A stretch of DNA of 7,182 nucleotides from Acidobacteriota bacterium (GTDB lineage Bacteria > Acidobacteriota > Terriglobia > Terriglobales > Acidobacteriaceae), in contig QIAR01000096.1 in the NCBI GenBank assembly GCA_003225595.1, positions 1 through 7,182 on the forward strand. The letters run 5' to 3'. Below are positions 6,014 through 7,182 of this stretch, in pieces (position 1 is the first letter of the stretch; every line of letters begins with the position of its first letter). The translations under genes and the position numbers were made by a program. The notes under the pieces are model-generated. The model had not been told where the DNA came from and searched no databases. It saw only the letters and a program-made list of their open reading frames with translations.

Positions 6014-7182
6014 ATGAGCCTCAAGCTCCAGGCAATGAAGAATGTTGGTTCAAGCTGGTTCAGCTTGGGCGTGAACGTTGCTGTCGGCTTCTTCCTCTCT
6101 CCTTTTATCTTGCACCGGCTTGGAGACGATGCCTTTGGGCTCTGGATCCTGATCTTCTCTATCACCGGTTATTACGGCCTATTTGATTTCGGTATCCGGT
6201 CTTCCATCATCCGCTACGTGTCGAAGTACACGGCAACCAAACATCATGAAGAGCTGAACCGTTTGGTTAGCACCAGCCTGTTCAGTTACGGCTGCTTGGC
6301 CATGATTCTTCTGCTGATTACTATGGTTGGGAGCCGGTATGTAGATGTGTTGTTCCGCATCTCCCCCGGGTTTCACAGTACCGCCCGTATGCTTTTCTTG
6401 CTAGTAGGGACTTCCCTTTCGATCGGCTTTCCTCTAAGTGTGTTCGGAGGAATTCTGGAAGGTCTGCAGAAGTTTTACGTCCTGAATCTGACGCAGGTAA
6501 TCTCCACACTCACACGCGCATTGCTGATCCTGGTGGCGCTCAGTCACGGAGGTGGCCTGATCACGATCGCAATGATCACCGCGATGTTCCCGTTGATTGC
6601 CTCTGTTTCTTACGCAGTCATGGTGATGCACATGCTGCCTCTGGAGCTGCACCGCAGATTCATCAGTGGAGCATCATTCCGGGAAGTGCTCAATTATGGG
6701 TCAGTGACTTTCATGATTTTACTGGCCGCGCGGCTGCGGTTCAGGACGGATGCGATGGTGATCGGAACTTTTTTGTCGGCTTCAGCGATCACATATTTCA
6801 CTATCGGCTCCAAATTTGTGGACTACGCGAGCGAGATCGTTCAGAGCCTGGCGCAGATCTTCACGCCGATGTCGAGCCATTTCCACACGACCGGCAACGT
6901 TGAAAAACTGCGTAAGATATTCATGCTCGGAAATCGCGCCTGTGCCCTAACCATATTCCCGATCAGCACCGTTCTAATTCTGCTGGGCAAATCGGCGATT
7001 TCCGTTTGGGTCGGCCAACGCTACGCCTCGAGTTATAGCGTTCTGCTGATCCTGCTGATTCCCTCGACTCTCTACGTAGCTCAAGCGACATCGAACAAGA
7101 TTCTGTTTGGCATGAGTGAGCATCGTTCCCTGGGGGTGGTGGTTCTTCTGGAAGGGGTGGCAAACCTCATCCTCAGCATCTA
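6014..7182 (+). CDS. Wzx-like polysaccharide/oligosaccharide flippase, 3' end beyond window
   Basis: An open frame of 389 codons runs off the right edge. It encodes a multi-pass protein of the MOP exporter superfamily (PST/Wzx branch), which moves undecaprenyl-diphosphate-linked sugar units across the inner membrane. The N-terminus is typical: NVGSSWFSLGVNVAVGFFLS (10-29), FILHRLGDDAFGLW (31-44), then GYYGLFDFGIRSSIIRYVSK (52-71), the hallmark of this group. Later come GGILEGLQKF (145-154) and the mid-protein GSKFVDYASEIVQ (265-277). About 11 hydrophobic helices are visible; whole family members are usually 420-500 residues, so perhaps 50-100 are missing. ATG 6014 is the first start after the upstream stop; ATG 6035 is the alternative. 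Neither has a good Shine-Dalgarno, so translation may depend on coupling with the propeller gene 31 bases upstream. The symbol wzx is used loosely for such proteins, so I leave it blank. Confidence 0.88.
   Translation, partial: MSLKLQAMKNVGSSWFSLGVNVAVGFFLSPFILHRLGDDAFGLWILIFSITGYYGLFDFGIRSSIIRYVSKYTATKHHEELNRLVSTSLFSYGCLAMILLLITMVGSRYVDVLFRISPGFHSTARMLFLLVGTSLSIGFPLSVFGGILEGLQKFYVLNLTQVISTLTRALLILVALSHGGGLITIAMITAMFPLIASVSYAVMVMHMLPLELHRRFISGASFREVLNYGSVTFMILLAARLRFRTDAMVIGTFLSASAITYFTIGSKFVDYASEIVQSLAQIFTPMSSHFHTTGNVEKLRKIFMLGNRACALTIFPISTVLILLGKSAISVWVGQRYASSYSVLLILLIPSTLYVAQATSNKILFGMSEHRSLGVVVLLEGVANLILSI

Overview
The window is part of a bacterial cell-surface glycan (exopolysaccharide or O-antigen type) locus. 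Base composition is moderately GC-rich. The large membrane proteins resemble the GT-C-fold glycosyltransferases common in soil Acidobacteriota (Koribacter/Terriglobus-like). That assignment is an inference from protein flavour; there is no rRNA or marker gene to confirm it.

Layout. Positions 1-422 hold no gene I can support; a possible hairpin lies just after the first gene's stop. Two large multi-pass membrane proteins follow on the minus strand. The gene at 2416-4161 comes first in transcription order and the gene at 423-2177 second, 238 bases downstream. The second is a recognisable GT39/ArnT-like transferase with a TTG start behind a perfect AGGAGG. The first is a more divergent GT-C-like protein. 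From 4162 to 4941 there is a 780-base divergent intergenic region. It contains one candidate 47-residue single-helix membrane protein (4342-4485, +) and otherwise only weak reading frames. On the plus strand, 4942-5982 encodes a soluble beta-propeller-like protein of unknown function. After 31 bases comes a Wzx-type polysaccharide flippase (6014 onward), cut by the right edge.

How the parts may fit. GT-C enzymes use polyprenyl-phosphate-linked sugars at the outer face of the inner membrane, and Wzx proteins flip undecaprenyl-linked oligosaccharides to that face. The two arms could therefore be consecutive steps of glycan assembly (inference). The propeller protein has no signal peptide and lies directly upstream of the flippase, so it may act in the cytoplasm on a step tied to the same glycan. 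No CRISPR, tRNA, rRNA, insertion sequence or phage element was seen. The least ordinary items are the propeller protein with its recurring histidine positions, the small membrane ORF in the divergent gap, and two coding-like remnants between genes.
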